From the NCBI GenBank assembly GCA_022606425.2, contig JAHDVF020000840.1, positions 3,162,001-3,226,000 of the forward strand: DNA of 64,000 nt, written 5' to 3'. The notes under the pieces were generated by a model. That model worked only from the letters and a program-made list of their open reading frames with translations, ran no database searches and was not told the origin of the DNA. The position numbers were made by a program, and so were the translations under genes. This stretch comes from Lepidostoma basale (taxonomy: Eukaryota; Arthropoda; Insecta; Trichoptera; Lepidostomatidae). Positions 1-11,345 of the stretch are shown here, in pieces (the first letter of the stretch is position 1; every line of letters starts with the position of its first letter).

Positions 1-300
1 AATAGTTAAGTGGATACGTTATATTATAATAAAAGACACATTGTATAATATTAATGCCTTTATCATTATTTTTTACATATTTTTAAATAGACGACTCGTT
101 TGGATCAGTTTTTCAGTTCATAAGCGTTGAATAAATATGAATTCAATGGACATCATCAAAATGTAAGAGAGAGAAAAAATACACTTACCAATAAATTCAT
201 GGATTTAACTCTGGAATCCACAATAATGATTTTTTTTACATTAAACACTTTTTAATGTTTCCTGAACAATTATGTAAAACTCCATTTTAAATAATTAATG
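1..300. other. Unassigned AT-rich window start
   Basis: Nothing recognised except CCTGAACAATTATGTAAAAC, TCCATTTTAAATAATTAATG at 261-300, which is the outer flank seen next to family B elements (compare 26345-26390). Confidence 0.45.
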
Positions 301-531
301 AAGATCTGGTCCCAACCCTAATGTATGGAAGCGTAGCATGGAACTGGCGGAAGAAGGATGTGAGCAGAATAAATGCGGTAAATATGCAGTGAAATCCCTA
401 AGACGTACCTATGTGTAGTAGAACGATATATAAAACAAAATCTCAAATGCTGATATAAGAAAGGAATGCAGAGCGGAAAAAGGTATTATGAACAAAATTA
501 TGAAAGGATCGCTGTTTTGGTTCGGACATAT
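301..531 (+). mobile_element. LINE-A2 reverse-transcriptase tail, fragment
   Basis: This is a 5'- and 3'-truncated LINE-A piece. Translation in shifting frames gives the sequence around 'LMYGS.AWNWRKKD', then 'MNKIMKGSL.WFGHM', which is the start of the reverse-transcriptase C-terminal tail. The residues before GSL match the TTG-tailed subfamily. Stops and frame changes make it non-coding. It ends abruptly where a family B foldback begins, so that element, or a deletion, cut it. Confidence 0.75.
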
Positions 532-668
532 GGGAATATGTTTCGCATGTGGCAGGCATTATCAAATGTCATAAATTTGATAATACCTTAGACAGGCAAA
601 ACATGTCATTACCATAAGTTATAATAAAACTTCTAGAAAACGGAGATTTTCATTTGTATTGAATAATT
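531..668. repeat. Family B foldback, copy 1
   Basis: Two short inverted arms meet around GGCATTATCAAATG and TTTGATAATACC. The right arm continues through a variant of GAAACATGTCATT to TTCTAGAAAACGG, typical of family B. The hairpin-GAAAC half of the ribozyme-like module is mutated here (CAAAAC). Confidence 0.7.
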
Positions 669-1180
669 AAAACACTACTTATTTCACTTTTAATTGAATT
701 TTTGTCGACATAATTCCGAAGGTTCAAAACCTTTTTCGTTGGGAAACAATTTAAACGGACCAAAATAAAATTAGAAAATGTGGGTAAATAATTTACGTTT
801 GAATTCTTTTAAACTGAGCTTTGACTAATGATTTCGTACACTCTGTGTAAGCCTCAAGGATGTTTTTTTTATTTCAAAGAAGAATAAAAACTAAAAAAAG
901 ACAATACCTGTCAAAACGAATTTATGATAATATGTATCGGAGCAATAACATACATATTTTAACAAAGGGTAAAGCAAATCCTTGCGTTTCAACATTGTTT
1001 AAATTCACAACAAATAATAATTCAAAAATTTCAGAAAAAAAAATAAAATAAAAGAATTTTAAACATTTTGATTACAATTGAGTTGCTAATATATTATAAT
1101 AATTAAAATAAGAATATTTTGTATGAACACGGCTCCACTGATATGAATAACCATTATCATATTCATTTCATTTTATTTAT
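669..1180. other. Unassigned AT-rich stretch
   Basis: I see no gene or recognisable repeat. A 63-codon open frame at 860-1051 is lysine- and asparagine-rich low-complexity sequence and looks like chance. Confidence 0.5.
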
Positions 1181-1189
1181 TGTGTCTTG

Positions 1190-1435
1190 TACAATGAAAT
1201 TATTAATATGAATGAAATAACGTCTATTTTCTAGAAGTTTAATTATAATTGTTGAATGACATGTTTTGCCTTTCTAAGGAGTTATGAAATATCCGGAGCA
1301 GAAATTTAAGGAACGAAGAATGAAATTTAAAGAACTCGGAAAAGAAGAAAGAAATTTAATGAACTCTGTTATTTGATATTCCCTTAGAAAGGAGAAACAT
1401 GTCATTCTTATAAATTATACTAAAACTTCTTAATT
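1190..1435. repeat. Family B foldback, copy 2
   Basis: The left arm starts near ATTAATATGAATGAAATAACG and passes through TTCTAGAAGTTTAATTATAA and the TTTGCCTTTCTAAGG core. The right arm repeats this inverted (CCCTTAGAAAGGAGAAAC, ATGTCATTC). About 90 unrelated purine-rich bases separate the arms. Confidence 0.75.
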
Positions 1436-1621
1436 ATTCATCTAAAATGAGCAGAAATTAGCTCATTATTATGAAGAAGGAATCGGGTCATGTCCAGGTT
1501 TGAACCTAAGAACCCTGGATCAGAAGCTAAGCGTTCCGTCCTCGAGATTCTTGACCACCTACCCAGTACATTTATAAAATATTGATTGTTATGGTTTTGA
1601 TTTTGTAAAACACCTTTATTA

Positions 1622-1800
1622 ATTATAATCTAAACTCGATTGTTTTGTCTGATAAACAGAGATTTTATTTATATAAAAATATAAATCTTGTACTTGTTAC
1701 AAATTTCTTACGCCTTGCTAAGGTTTTCTCAAACAGTAGAGTTTGAGAATGCCCTCGCAAGGCGAAATACATTTGACACAAGTATTTTTATATTTTTATG
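1622..1800. repeat. Family K foldback, copy 1
   Basis: Inverted arms begin with TTTTGTCTGATAAACAGAG and end with an AT-rich run. The centre holds CGCCTTGCTAAGG inverted against TTTGAGAATGCC...GCAAGGCGAAAT. The inner module resembles that of family B (hairpin followed by GAAA), with TTGAGAA in place of the hammerhead CTGANGA. A second copy lies at 29040-29228. Confidence 0.6.
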
Positions 1801-2013
1801 TACAACAACAACAACAACAACAAACCATCACGCCATTTCCCTGGAGGGGTAGGCAGAGAGAATGGACCGCCACACTACTCTATCATGACACACCTCTCTA
1901 GATTCCTCCACATTCATATAACGGGTCATACATACACGTCGATTCTTCCGACTTCTTACATGGCCAACATTTAAAATTTGATTAATTTGGTCATGCCACG
2001 TTTGTTCATGCCT
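1801..2013 (-). mobile_element. LINE-A2 3' end with TTG tail
   Basis: On the minus strand this reads RKTW, DQINQILNVGHV-like, RRVCM and SILSAYP-like LINE-A tail residues. It ends at a TTG microsatellite, visible as ACAACAACAA on the plus strand at 1801-1824. The piece is strongly 5'-truncated, about 190 bp of body, with several substitutions that break the frame. Confidence 0.85.
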
Positions 2014-2080
2014 TGGTAATATTATATTATATTATTTTGTTATAATAACACAATAATATATTATATAATATCATTGTGTT
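2014..2080. repeat. AT-rich imperfect palindrome
   Basis: Alternating TATTATA/TATAATA blocks flank TTTTGTTATAATAACACAA. Such a sequence can fold on itself. No transposon ends are visible. Confidence 0.4.
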
Positions 2081-3600
2081 TACATTATAATTAGTAAGAG
2101 TTATTAAAATTAACAAATAAATTATTCGCTCTTTATTGACAAGTAGGTTCAGTATATATTATAATTTTATAATAGTATATATTATATTTTTTGCATTTTT
2201 GCATGAACGCGTTAATTAATAACTCGAATCAATAACACCAGAGTAATACGTCTATAGGTCGCCATATTATCTGATGTCAATGTGGTTACGTTTCCAAAAC
2301 GAACTGATGTAATGGCGGCCTACATGGCTCACAATGGCCGAGGACTTGATTTGAATATTAAAAATGTATTCCGAAACAATCTTCGCGATCTGAACACGAC
2401 TTGCATCACTCATCCCTCGACTTATCGGACATCGAAAGATCGACGTATCAAAACAAATCGATTGATTTATATTGATGGGAACATTGTTAATCAAGAAAAA
2501 AATGCACGGATGTCCAGCATTCCGAATGCAGAGCAACCGAGCTGTATTCTCCTATCAATCTCCTTGCCTTGACCCCCTCTTCCAAAAGTCAACAGATGAC
2601 CAAGGTACACATATATGGATTTTAATGTCTTCAATTTGTGTGTTAGTGATTATTTTTGCCTTTTATCATATTCATTTTAAGGCTAATTTTTTAAGATGAT
2701 TAATTTAAAACTTCCAGCATTTCTCAGAGTTGTTCAGGAGATTCCGATAGCATAATTATGTTATCAGCGAATTTTTTTCTCAATTAAATTATTTATCATA
2801 TTTATAATTAGGTAAATTGTAAACATGCATACAAAAGAATGCTTAAAGTATTATACATATAATAAGTTACCTAAATCTTTGAGTTTTAATGCTCTAGTAC
2901 TTATGATAACGGCAAGGCCATTGTATCAGAATTGAAAAATTTGAGTTGCTTGGTTATAGTATTGGGCCCTCAATTAATTTTTGTGATTTGCATTGTCGGT
3001 CAAGCAAAAGTGAAAAATGGATATAATGACATGTGTTGGTCGAATTATATTAAATAAAAACTATGTTAACAACGCATCCCGAACGCCAGAATACGTGTTC
3101 ATTTTTCAAATGCGATCTATCTTAAGATTCCTACAAGAGATTGATTCCAAGAAAACTTAAGAACATATTTGTGTTTAAAATATATTAGGGATGTACTTGC
3201 AGAAACTTAAACACGAATACATGTTGTACTTTTTAAGATACATAAAGGTAATGTTTTCCTTGTATCAATATTATGTTAACGTCTTTCAAAACAAGTTTCT
3301 CTTTGTTTGTTTCGTACGTCTCAATATTTAAATTGTTTAATTTCATTTCCAAAATACCAATGCTCTTTTACTATTGCTGATATATTTTCATATTCCATCG
3401 TTTTTTCATACATAATAATAATTTAATATAGAGCTTTACATCATTGTTTAAGAAACAATAAATATGAAACATATTTTGTTTTCCAAAGTCGTTATCAACT
3501 GATATGTTAATATGAAAGTCCTAAAATGGAGTTTTAAGAATCATTAAAAATTAAAAGATTTTTATTTTTTTTAAATAATGCTGATATGTAAATGTTACAA
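2081..3600. other. Unassigned stretch with overlapping short open frames
   Basis: No repeat family of this window was recognised. Open frames of 89 and 96 codons overlap on opposite strands at 2267-2572. Neither has a recognisable domain, and 2282-2572 includes an ordinary-looking, higher-GC patch (GTAATGGCGGCCTACATGG). It could be non-coding conserved sequence or a fragment of an unknown element. I do not call a gene. Confidence 0.4.
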
Positions 3601-3607
3601 TACATAA

Positions 3608-3915
3608 GTGTTATGAACAAAATAATAAAAGGATCATTAAAATGATTTGGGCACATGAAAATAATGAATTTCGAAAGAGTGGCAAATAAAGTATATGTTA
3701 ACGATGTTACAGAACAAGAAGCAAAAACCAAAAAAAAAAAAAAAGCTGAAGAAAGCAAAAAAGAAATAGAGGAAGATTTCAGAAAACGTTATACTTGAGG
3801 ACTCGGAGAAATCGACATTCGTGCATGACACATGTATGAATGTTGAGGAAACGAGATAGGTGTGTCAGGAAAGAACAGTATTGCGGTCTATTCTTTCTGC
3901 TTACGAACCTACTAT
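3608..3915 (+). mobile_element. LINE-A tail, degraded
   Basis: Recognisable LINE-A blocks occur in order: ATGAACAAAATAATAAAAGG, a FGHM block, a VYVNDV block, then GACTCGGAGAAATCGAC, TGTATGAATGTTGAGGAAAC and TCTTTCTGCTTACG. The middle is replaced by an A-rich run. No tail microsatellite remains. It is an old, non-coding copy. Confidence 0.75.
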
Positions 3916-3962
3916 TTAGTTTTTTTTTTAGTTTTTAAAGATAAATGATAATTATTAGTCTA

Positions 3963-4172
3963 TAATGGTGAAAATGGGCTGGACATATAGCCGTATATGG
4001 ACATCCTGAATACTTCAATGGAGACCTTCGACAAAGCAAAGAAGTGTCGAGAGGCCACCTAAAAGATGGACTGACGACGTTACCCGAAAAGGAACAAGAC
4101 AGAGACGAGTAGAAAAGAATGGAAGAGGTATATATCCAGCAGTGAAGAGAAGAAGGCTGAAGAAGTAAAATT
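3963..4172 (+). mobile_element. RTE-type LINE tail, degraded
   Basis: The plus strand encodes KWAGHIA, then, after frame changes, a W-R-rich region and EEVYIQQ. These are the final blocks of RTE (HmRTE-e01-like) reverse transcriptases, seen better preserved at 42008-42655 and 58390-58790. It ends in AGAAGAAGGCTGAAGAAG. Confidence 0.65.
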
Positions 4173-4770
4173 GAGTTAATATTTAATGGATCAATAGTAC
4201 AAACCCTTGCGTATCTTCCGCTTAAAAAACTTGTGATGACATGCATCCTAGTATTAAAAAATAATGTACCAAATCGTTGCAAAATAGACCCTTTAGTCAA
4301 ATTAAAATGCATTGCAAGTCGTCAGCACAAGGTGACACAACCTAGAAAATGTGTTTGTTATAATGAAATATGTAAATCACGATTATTTCAGCTCGCATCA
4401 GTAAAATCAGACAAGAAAAAAACTAGGAAACATCACGTTTCTCGAAGGTTTTAACATATTCCCAGGCCTTGCGGGTAATGCTCAAAGCGAATGCTCATAT
4501 TGTCTCATTTGGTATAAGTATTGATTATAAATCTATGACAAATTTATGGTAAATATGGATATCCGTATACCAGTGGGACACTAACAGAAAAGCACTTTTA
4601 TTTGCATTATAATCAAAAGTCAGAATTTTGTTACTGAGGATGACGAATGGTCCCGCCTGACGTATATAGACCAAATAAAAACAAGATCATTGTGAATGTC
4701 AAAAAACAACATTAGTATTAAATTTTTAAAATATAAGCATAAAATTATTTATTTGCTTCAAAGAATAAGG
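4173..4770. other. Unassigned AT-rich stretch
   Basis: Nothing recognisable. A 73-codon open frame at 4233-4454 has no domain I know and is not supported. Confidence 0.4.
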
Positions 4771-4774
4771 TATA

Positions 4775-5045
4775 TTGAACGATTATTGGCGGACATCAAG
4801 GTCCAGGAGGGTGTCCGACCTAAGGCGTGTGCTTAGAGGACAGAAGTACGAGCTGCTCCACCTTATAGCAAAGGACAAAATAGAGGGTCGTCGAGGTAAA
4901 GGTAGAAGATGGACTCCTGGCTCCGGAACATATATAATTGGACGGGTGTTAGAATAGTTGAGGTGCTGCGCTGTTTAGAACTGCGCAAGACAGGAACACT
5001 CAAGAGATAGTCAACGTCGAGGGTACAAGACACACAAAGAAGAAG
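4775..5045 (+). mobile_element. BovB-like LINE (group F1) 3' end
   Basis: The plus strand encodes LRGQKYELLHLIAKDKIEGR and RGKGRR, then in another frame an ALFRTAQDR-like block. This matches the better copy at 34600-35090. The 3' end is an AAG-type run (AAGAAGAAGAAAA). It is pseudogenised by stops. A further group F1 piece lies inverted just downstream. Confidence 0.75.
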
Positions 5046-5094
5046 AAAATTATTTATAAGTATTACAGATAATATCTTTATTATATTCTTCTAC

Positions 5095-5420
5095 TTCTTC
5101 ACGTGTCATATAGCGTCCCCCGACGTTGACTATCACTTGTGTGAGAGTGCATGTTCTTGTCTTGCGCAGTTCTGAATATTGCCTCGACTATTCCAAGCCC
5201 AGTCCTGTCACTAATGTTTCGGAGCCAAGAGCCTTTACTTCAGCGTTTATGACTCTCTCCATGTCCATGATATTTTTAAATCGAATCCACATTTCAAGGA
5301 CATCCAGTTTTTTGGTGATATCTTTTGTCAAGGTCTATGTTTCTATACCTTATAACAAGACGGGTAGCACGTAACATCGAACTGTTCTCATTCGATGGGT
5401 AGGTCTCTGTTGCATAGCAC
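5095..5420 (-). mobile_element. BovB-like LINE (group F1), inverted neighbour
   Basis: Read on the minus strand, the piece begins with a VLLYGIET-like block, continues with KLDVLEMW and I..V.NAEV, and ends with the F.TAQD / IVNVGG / TRE end plus GAAGAAG. It lacks the HLGHILRG middle block, which is exactly what the plus-strand piece at 4775-5045 contains. Both pieces end in an AAG run, so they are probably two insertions tail to tail. Confidence 0.65.
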
Positions 5421-5925
5421 CGGTTTTATTTCTTGATTGATTTATTTACATGTTTTTATATACTATTTTCATCGCAATTTCTTCACTCATTAGATACTCA
5501 ATCCCAAACCAAAAAAGCAAGTTTTTAATGATTTTGTTAGTGGCGTTTTCGCTAGCCATGTGTTTTTATCCTATATCGGAGTTTTAAATGATTGTAGCTT
5601 GTATCAAAGAGTACAATTAACTTTAAAGTTGTATAAAATTGAAACACTGAGTTCGTGTTAAATGATCTGTATTGCAGTAACCCCGATATGCGTCTCTAGA
5701 AATTTTTATTTCTTAACTTACGAATCAAAGTCTGCTATGGTAGTATATTTATATTGGGTTTGTCATTGTTTCGTTCTCCCAACTTTATAATCAGTTAGTC
5801 AATTGCTATATTAATTATACAACACAATGGTATATATTGTCAAATACAAAAAAAGGTAAATACGCAATATTAAGTAGGTACTTCATTAAGTGAATGCTGT
5901 ACAAGTGAACGTGTTATAAACAAAA
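5421..5925. other. Unassigned AT-rich stretch
   Basis: No gene, RNA gene or recognised repeat. Confidence 0.4.
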
Positions 5926-6460
5926 TAATGAAAGGGACATTAATATTGTTTAGACACATGGAAATAATGAATGATGATAGAATAGTGAAGAAAGTATATG
6001 GTAACGATGTAACTTTTAGTGTCAGTGAGGCAGTTCATAATTTTTTTTTATCGATTCAGGAAAGATTACTGCCTCACTGACGTCAACATATGGATCCTTC
6101 TGGGATATGTTATTTATTAAATTCATATCGATATTGTGTTTTTGTTTACCGTGTCCAAATGAGTCGCCTTATTTTTTTTTTTCGTTTGTTATGTCTCATT
6201 TGTGCATAATAAAAATAAATAAATATAATAAATAAATATACGGAACAAAAAATAGAGTAGAGGAAGACCGTGGAACTGACACTATTAAATCACTCAATTC
6301 ATAAACGTTGGCCACGCGAAGAGTCGAAGAAATCGACGGGCGTGCATGACACGATGACGAAGAGAGAGAAGTATGTCAGGAAAGAACAGTGTGGCAGTCT
6401 GTTCTTTTTGCCTACCCTTTCGGAGAAACGACGTGATAGATAGTTAGTTAGGCATATATT
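5925..6460 (+). mobile_element. LINE-A1 tail split by an insertion
   Basis: LINE-A blocks (ACAAAATAATGAAAGGGACA; ERM-like; AGTATATGGTAACGATGTAA) break off near 6013. They resume near 6241 with GGAACAAAAAATAGAG and run through the GTCGAAGAAATCGACGGGC block and TTTTGCCTACCCTTTCGGAG to GATAGATAGTTAGTTAGG. The TTAG-type tail and SILSAYPFGET-like end place it in subfamily A1. It is frameshifted and not coding. Confidence 0.8.
6014..6240. mobile_element. Short nested retroposon-like insert
   Basis: About 227 bases interrupt LINE-A. The insert opens with a 14-bp inverted repeat: GTCAGTGAGGCAGT at 6020-6033 and its exact complement ACTGCCTCACTGAC about 30 bases later. It closes with an A-rich run of AATAAATA units, like a retroposon tail. 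I do not recognise the family and see no clear target-site duplication. Confidence 0.45.
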
Positions 6461-6930
6461 TCTTAGTAATAAAAAGATAATATGGAACAAAAGTTAAATC
6501 AATAAAAATACCATTCACTCATAAAAACAATTCAGTATTTCAAGAGGCTCAAACGTTAGCGTGAATATTAAATACACTTAACTCATTAATTTCGGTCGTG
6601 TCTTTAAAGAAAACGGAATACCCAATACGCATAACTTAAGAGATATTTCTCTATTCATCATAAAGTATTACTAGTTCAGTAGATCTAAGGCATCGCAGCC
6701 GATATGCATAAAAATGAGAGTGGACCTTGACCTGTTGAAAAAAACTCATTTTCTACAAATATTGGTAATTTTCTTGGGTAATCAAAAGGTACTATTGATC
6801 CCGGAATGTACTCAAAGAACTATTTCCACACAGACAAGCTTGCCGACAAACTAAAAAGAATTTACAATGGTAACATTTGTGAAATAAGCTTCTGCTAGAA
6901 AACATATCTAAAATAAATTTAAACGTTATT
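6461..6930. other. Unassigned AT-rich stretch
   Basis: Nothing recognisable. Confidence 0.4.
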
Positions 6931-6934
6931 AAAT

Positions 6935-7085
6935 AAAATGATAATACATGGAAAACTAGAATGAAACAGGATGCATGGATGATCCCCAAAAGATGGAAAG
7001 ACAGCTGGGAGTCCAAATCGCAAACGGTAAACTCTGCACAAACAGCCCCTAGCGACCTTTCACTAGAATAAGAAGAAGAAGATAA
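6935..7085 (+). mobile_element. LINE-C (GHVQRMD-type) extreme 3' end
   Basis: The plus strand encodes KRWKDSWESKSQTVNSAQTA, followed by a stop and AAGAAGAAGAAG. KRWKDSWES is shared with the LINE-C pieces at 23605-23860, 30120-30430 and 48418-48600. Only about 100 bp of body remains. Confidence 0.65.
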
Positions 7086-7089
7086 AAAT

Positions 7090-7325
7090 TAAATTAACTA
7101 ACTAACTAACTAACCATCACGCCGTCTCCCCGAAGGGGTAGGCAGAAAGAATGGACTGCCACACCTTTCTTTCCTGACATATTTCCCTCGCTTCCTCAAC
7201 ATTCATACATATTGTCATGCACGCGCGTCGATTTCTCTGACTCCTCACATGGCCGACATTCAATATTTGATTTATTTGTCTTCCTCTGGTTCCATTTAGG
7301 TACATCGTTAACGTTACTAAATTAT
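7090..7325 (-). mobile_element. LINE-A1 3' end with TTAG tail
   Basis: The minus strand reads, in one frame from 7365 down, RGRQINQILNVGHVRSQRN, RRACMTICMNVEEAREICQ and SILSAYPFGETA, then stop. The plus strand shows ACTAACTAACTAACTAACC, the TTAG microsatellite that directly follows the stop. This is one of the better preserved A1 ends. The upstream W-H-D block is lost, so it is 5'-truncated or internally deleted. Confidence 0.9.
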
Positions 7326-7924
7326 TTTGAATTATTAATTTATGTTTCACTTTTTTACCGATCATCAGAAAATGTCTCTGTATCTAATGTATTAAATTGT
7401 TTCTTTTGCTTTTCTTTTTCTTGTATTTTATACATAAATTTTATTTTCTAACTATTCTTGCATGTTTGATTGTATTTTAATTTTTTTTTTTTATATTTGT
7501 ATTCTGTAGTTATAAACTATTTAGATTTATGTATCTGTAATGTTTATGCTCGTATTTTTAATTTTTATACGAATTGAAACTTAACTTTAAAAATGAAATA
7601 CGGAATTATATTGGCAAAATCTTAAACAAACATCACTCTGTTTAAAACTCATTAAATCATTAGCTTTGTTGTATTATGTATAGTTCAAAACTAAAATATA
7701 CATATATTTTAAAACAAAAATCTTATAATGAAAATGATTGTAACGACCGGTTTAACTAATAAATGAGATATACCTGTAAATTTATTAATTTATTTATTGA
7801 ATGTTAAGGCGTAAACACTGTGGAATTTTATTGTAAATTGGAATTTAAAATGGAATTTACAGTGATGTGTTTCAAATACCAATTTATTATTTCTTCTATA
7901 TTCGCCATAACTTGTTGTGTTCCT

Positions 7925-8090
7925 TTTTTATGTAGAGTACTTTGTACACAACACACATTTTATTAAAATAATATAAATTAAAAACCAAACACACAAGCCC
8001 TTCATCAGTGATATACGATAAATGTAATTTTGGTTTTTAATTTTTATTTTTATATTAAAGTGTGTGTTGTTTACAAAGTATATAAAAAAA
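7925..8090. repeat. Family F foldback with ribozyme remnant
   Basis: Inverted arms run from ACTTTGTACACAACACACAT to GTGTGTTGTTTACAAAGTA. The inner end on the minus strand has CTGATGA (complement at 8002-8008), one A and GGGC, the start of a hammerhead-like module. The second half (hairpin closure and GAAAC) is lost. The related copy at 29970-30070 keeps it. Confidence 0.6.
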
Positions 8091-8564
8091 GAAACATCAA
8101 ATTTATTAATCTTACTTCTTTAATTTACGTATGTTTGAAGCTTTTTACATGTATGCATAATACTTCACATATACATACACAATCGGAATATTACTTGCCT
8201 ATGTCATAAAATACTATTATGGTGTTCGTGCATGGAACATATTGCGACAGCGGATACATTCAATTATGTCATTAAAATAATATGTATCTAAGTACGTACT
8301 TAGCAGAAGGTGTTGGTCGGATCAATTTTATAAGTATGTAATGTTGTGCGTATTTTATAAAACATAGAACTTGGTATCTCTTTAAAATGGCGTACAAGGC
8401 AGCTTGAGAACAATAATATGAATCATTTAGTTAGCAGTACATTATAATTATTCGAAAATAAAAATGAAATAAACACATATAAATGTTTACATAAAACTTT
8501 CGAATACCACAAGATTCTAAACATCTAATGTTAAATAATAATTACTGGTAAAAATATGGAATAT

Positions 8565-8665
8565 TTTTGCACTAAGCAACATTTGACAATGCTTTAGCAA
8601 GGTAAAACACGTCATTCACAAATAATAAAGGCTTTTAAAAGCGGATGTCTTGACCAATATTACAT
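8565..8665. repeat. Family B, single arm, copy 3
   Basis: Reads ATTTGACAATGCTTTAGC, AAGGTAAAACACGTCATTC and AATAATAAAGGCTTT, the right arm of family B with several changes. The left arm is absent. Confidence 0.6.
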
Positions 8666-9459
8666 ACGTAATGTGGAGTTTGACGAAATTGAAAAAACAA
8701 TAAAATAATCATTTCCATAGTATTCTATTATATAAAAAAAAAAATTATGAATAATATTTTCATAAAATTGTCAAAATAAATAAATAAACAATTTCTTCAA
8801 TATTCGCCATCGTTTTGTGTTATGGATTTATATTTGAAAAACATTGCATTTTCAAAACACATTTTTCCACCTTTCACAAACATGTTTCGGATCACAGACG
8901 TCCTTTCTCACTATATTTTTTTTTAATATTTACAGTTTAAATATTTATACTGACAAAGGATGTTAACGGTCCGAATTATGAATGTTTTTCAAAAGTTATA
9001 ATCCCTTATTAGTTTAATAATTTCTTGATGTCGAACGCAGTAAATCATACAAAATTTATTTAGTAAGCATAATTTTTTACGGATATTTCGGGAAACCGCT
9101 TGGATTGAAAATAGTTACGAAGAAATCAGATTTATTTATTTTGGTAACAAAGCGTAAGCCTCTCTAAAGTTTGTATCGCAGTCTACTGACCCATTATAAC
9201 ACAAAGATAACTCATCTTTCCCATCTGCAAGCCTCGCCTACATTTCATTACCGATTTAATTACACCCGACCATAGGCGCTCTGCCCGACCTTCAATGTAG
9301 AGGAAAACTAGCACATTCCATAGATGTACAAAATTTGCTTGAAACAATACGAATTACTTACATTTGTGTTCGAAAGATGAGATTAAGCGAAATAAATATC
9401 TATATGAATTTACTTTGTTTTCATTGGTCTAAAGCGATATTAAGTATGTATAATAACAT

Positions 9460-9610
9460 AAATGTGCACGTTCGTTTTCTAGAAGTTTTACTATATTGAA
9501 TGGATTCGCCTTGCTAAGGCATTATCAAATATTTCATAGCAAGGCGAAATATGTCATTCCCACAAAATATAGTAAAAACAGACGCTTTCCTTCAAATTAT
9601 TTATTAAATT
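9460..9610. repeat. Family B foldback, copy 4
   Basis: Left arm: CGTTTTCTAGAAGTTTTACT to TTCGCCTTGCTAAGGCATTA. Right arm: ATTTCATAGCAAGGCGAAAT, ATGTCATTCCCACAAAATAT and AAACAGACG. The hairpin centre keeps GCAAGGC before GAAA on the right arm. Confidence 0.8.
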
Positions 9611-10730
9611 TGGAGGTTTTTTACCTCCATATTTATTTCCATCTGTTATTATCACACTAGGAGAAGCCTGTGCTGTGAAAATCTTTTTACAATTATATAC
9701 AATATAAAAAATTAATAACGAAAGATTTAATTTATGGTTTTATTAAGAGGAAACAAAAAATAAATAATACATATTTGTGTGGCAATCGGAAAAGGTTATC
9801 AAATATACAAATGAACAATGATACTAAAAAAATACAAGCATTAGGAGGTAACAAGAAGATAATATAAAAATTAACTAGGGAGGTAGCAAAAAATAGTACA
9901 AGTATTTAGATAGTTTAAGATTGATGTTTAAGAAATGTATTTTATAAATATTTAAATGAACTATTTTCACTTTTCACTTGCAATTATAATAGGTATAACG
10001 TGTATATCTTAATATTGTATTATAAATAAATTGAGATTTGTAAAACAAAACAATAACATTTATAACATAAGTAAAATGCGTCAACGAATAATGTGGCATT
10101 TAAACCATCCTAGACGAAGGCGTTATGTAAATGGATACCAAATATTGACAGCAAGAACAGAAGAGTCAATTCGTCACATCTGCGTCCGACTTATCGGCTG
10201 TTATTATATAATATTGTACAATGTTATCGGCCATTATTCTAACCGAGTGTCGGCTCGGACGTTCAAACTGCAGAGGCGGAAGGGGAAATTTCTCCAGTAG
10301 AGGCAAATTAAAAGGTTAAAATATGTACTCTTAACCTGCCAGTAATCGAAACCTCCGTGGAAAAATAAATAAAAGAAAAAAATCTTACATAAATACACTG
10401 GACTCTCTTTTAACACGGTTTCGACATAGCACGATACTAATCATAGGGTTCTATGCACAGAGGAGGTATGGAAAAAATAGTCACAAATTTTTGGTTAAAT
10501 TAAGCCAACCCGGAAAGCTGAAAAGAAATATTTAGTTCTGGATATTTCAAGTGGTGGCAGTAATGTACTTAATGCGTGTAAATCGACTGACGATTGACGA
10601 TGATTGATCGAGCGACGATTTTCGTGCTGCAACTGCCACACCGAAGATTAAAAAATATTTTGTTATACGTATAAGTAAACATATTATGCAACAATTTTTG
10701 TTCGTAAAGTTTTTTGAAAAAGATAACTTA
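9611..10730. other. Unassigned stretch
   Basis: No repeat of this window recognised. An 89-codon open frame at 10031-10300 is rich in R and Y, has no domain I know and is not called. Confidence 0.4.
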
Positions 10731-10734
10731 TTAA

Positions 10735-11345
10735 ATGTATATTTCGGGCAATTTGTTGAAAGTACATAATAAGGACAATACAATTCATATTGACAATACT
10801 CCAGTTAACAAGGTGTCCCAATTTAAGTATCTCGGGTCGGTCCTTACTGCGGACGCCAACGTAGACACTGATGTCAACACCAGCCTGGCTCAAGTGGAGG
10901 TCTCTATCTGGTGTCCTGTGTTATCAAAAAATTACAATTAGGACTAAAAGTCCACGAACGTCGAGTCTACGCTGCCGAGATGAAAATGCTGAGGTTGGCC
11001 GGAGGCTTCACAAGGCTGGACCACGTAAGGAACGAATACGTTAGGGGTAGCTTTTAGGTTGCCCCAGAAAGAAGAAATAGGAGAATCTCGACTCCGGTGG
11101 AACGGTCGTGTGATGCGACGAGACAGCGAACACATTGTCTAAAAAGCCCTCAGCATTCCCGCAAAACCAAGAAGAAGAGGTCGCCCAATGGCAACATGGT
11201 GGGCCAACATAGAAAAGGACTTCCAACGCGAGAACCTGACAGTGGAGATAAGACAAAATAAAAAAGTTTGGCGTTTTCGTACGAGGAGGGCCGACCCTAG
11301 ATGAAGGGAAATGGCAAAAGGAACGAAGAAGACATAATAAGGACT
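10735..11345 (+). mobile_element. LINE-D reverse-transcriptase tail
   Basis: The 5' part is open from 10735 to 10941 and reads VSQFKYLGSVLTADANVDTD, the connection region that follows the reverse-transcriptase palm. After a frameshift it continues HERRVYAAEMKMLRLAGGFT and RLDHVRNEYVRGSF, then RLRWNGRVMRRDSEHIV, KPRRRGRPMATWW and FRTRRADPR. These blocks, in this order, are typical of LINE C-terminal tails in insects. Several frame changes and stops show it is dead. No tail repeat or target-site duplication was recognised. Confidence 0.85.

Noticed and set aside
2267..2572. Overlapping 89- and 96-codon frames as a small gene
   Set aside because: They lie on opposite strands over the same bases and neither shows a known domain or a convincing start context.
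7090..7120. TTAG repeats as telomeric or telomere-inserted sequence
   Set aside because: The insect telomere unit is TTAGG. Here the unit is TTAG, always directly after the LINE-A stop codon, with target duplications of ordinary DNA.
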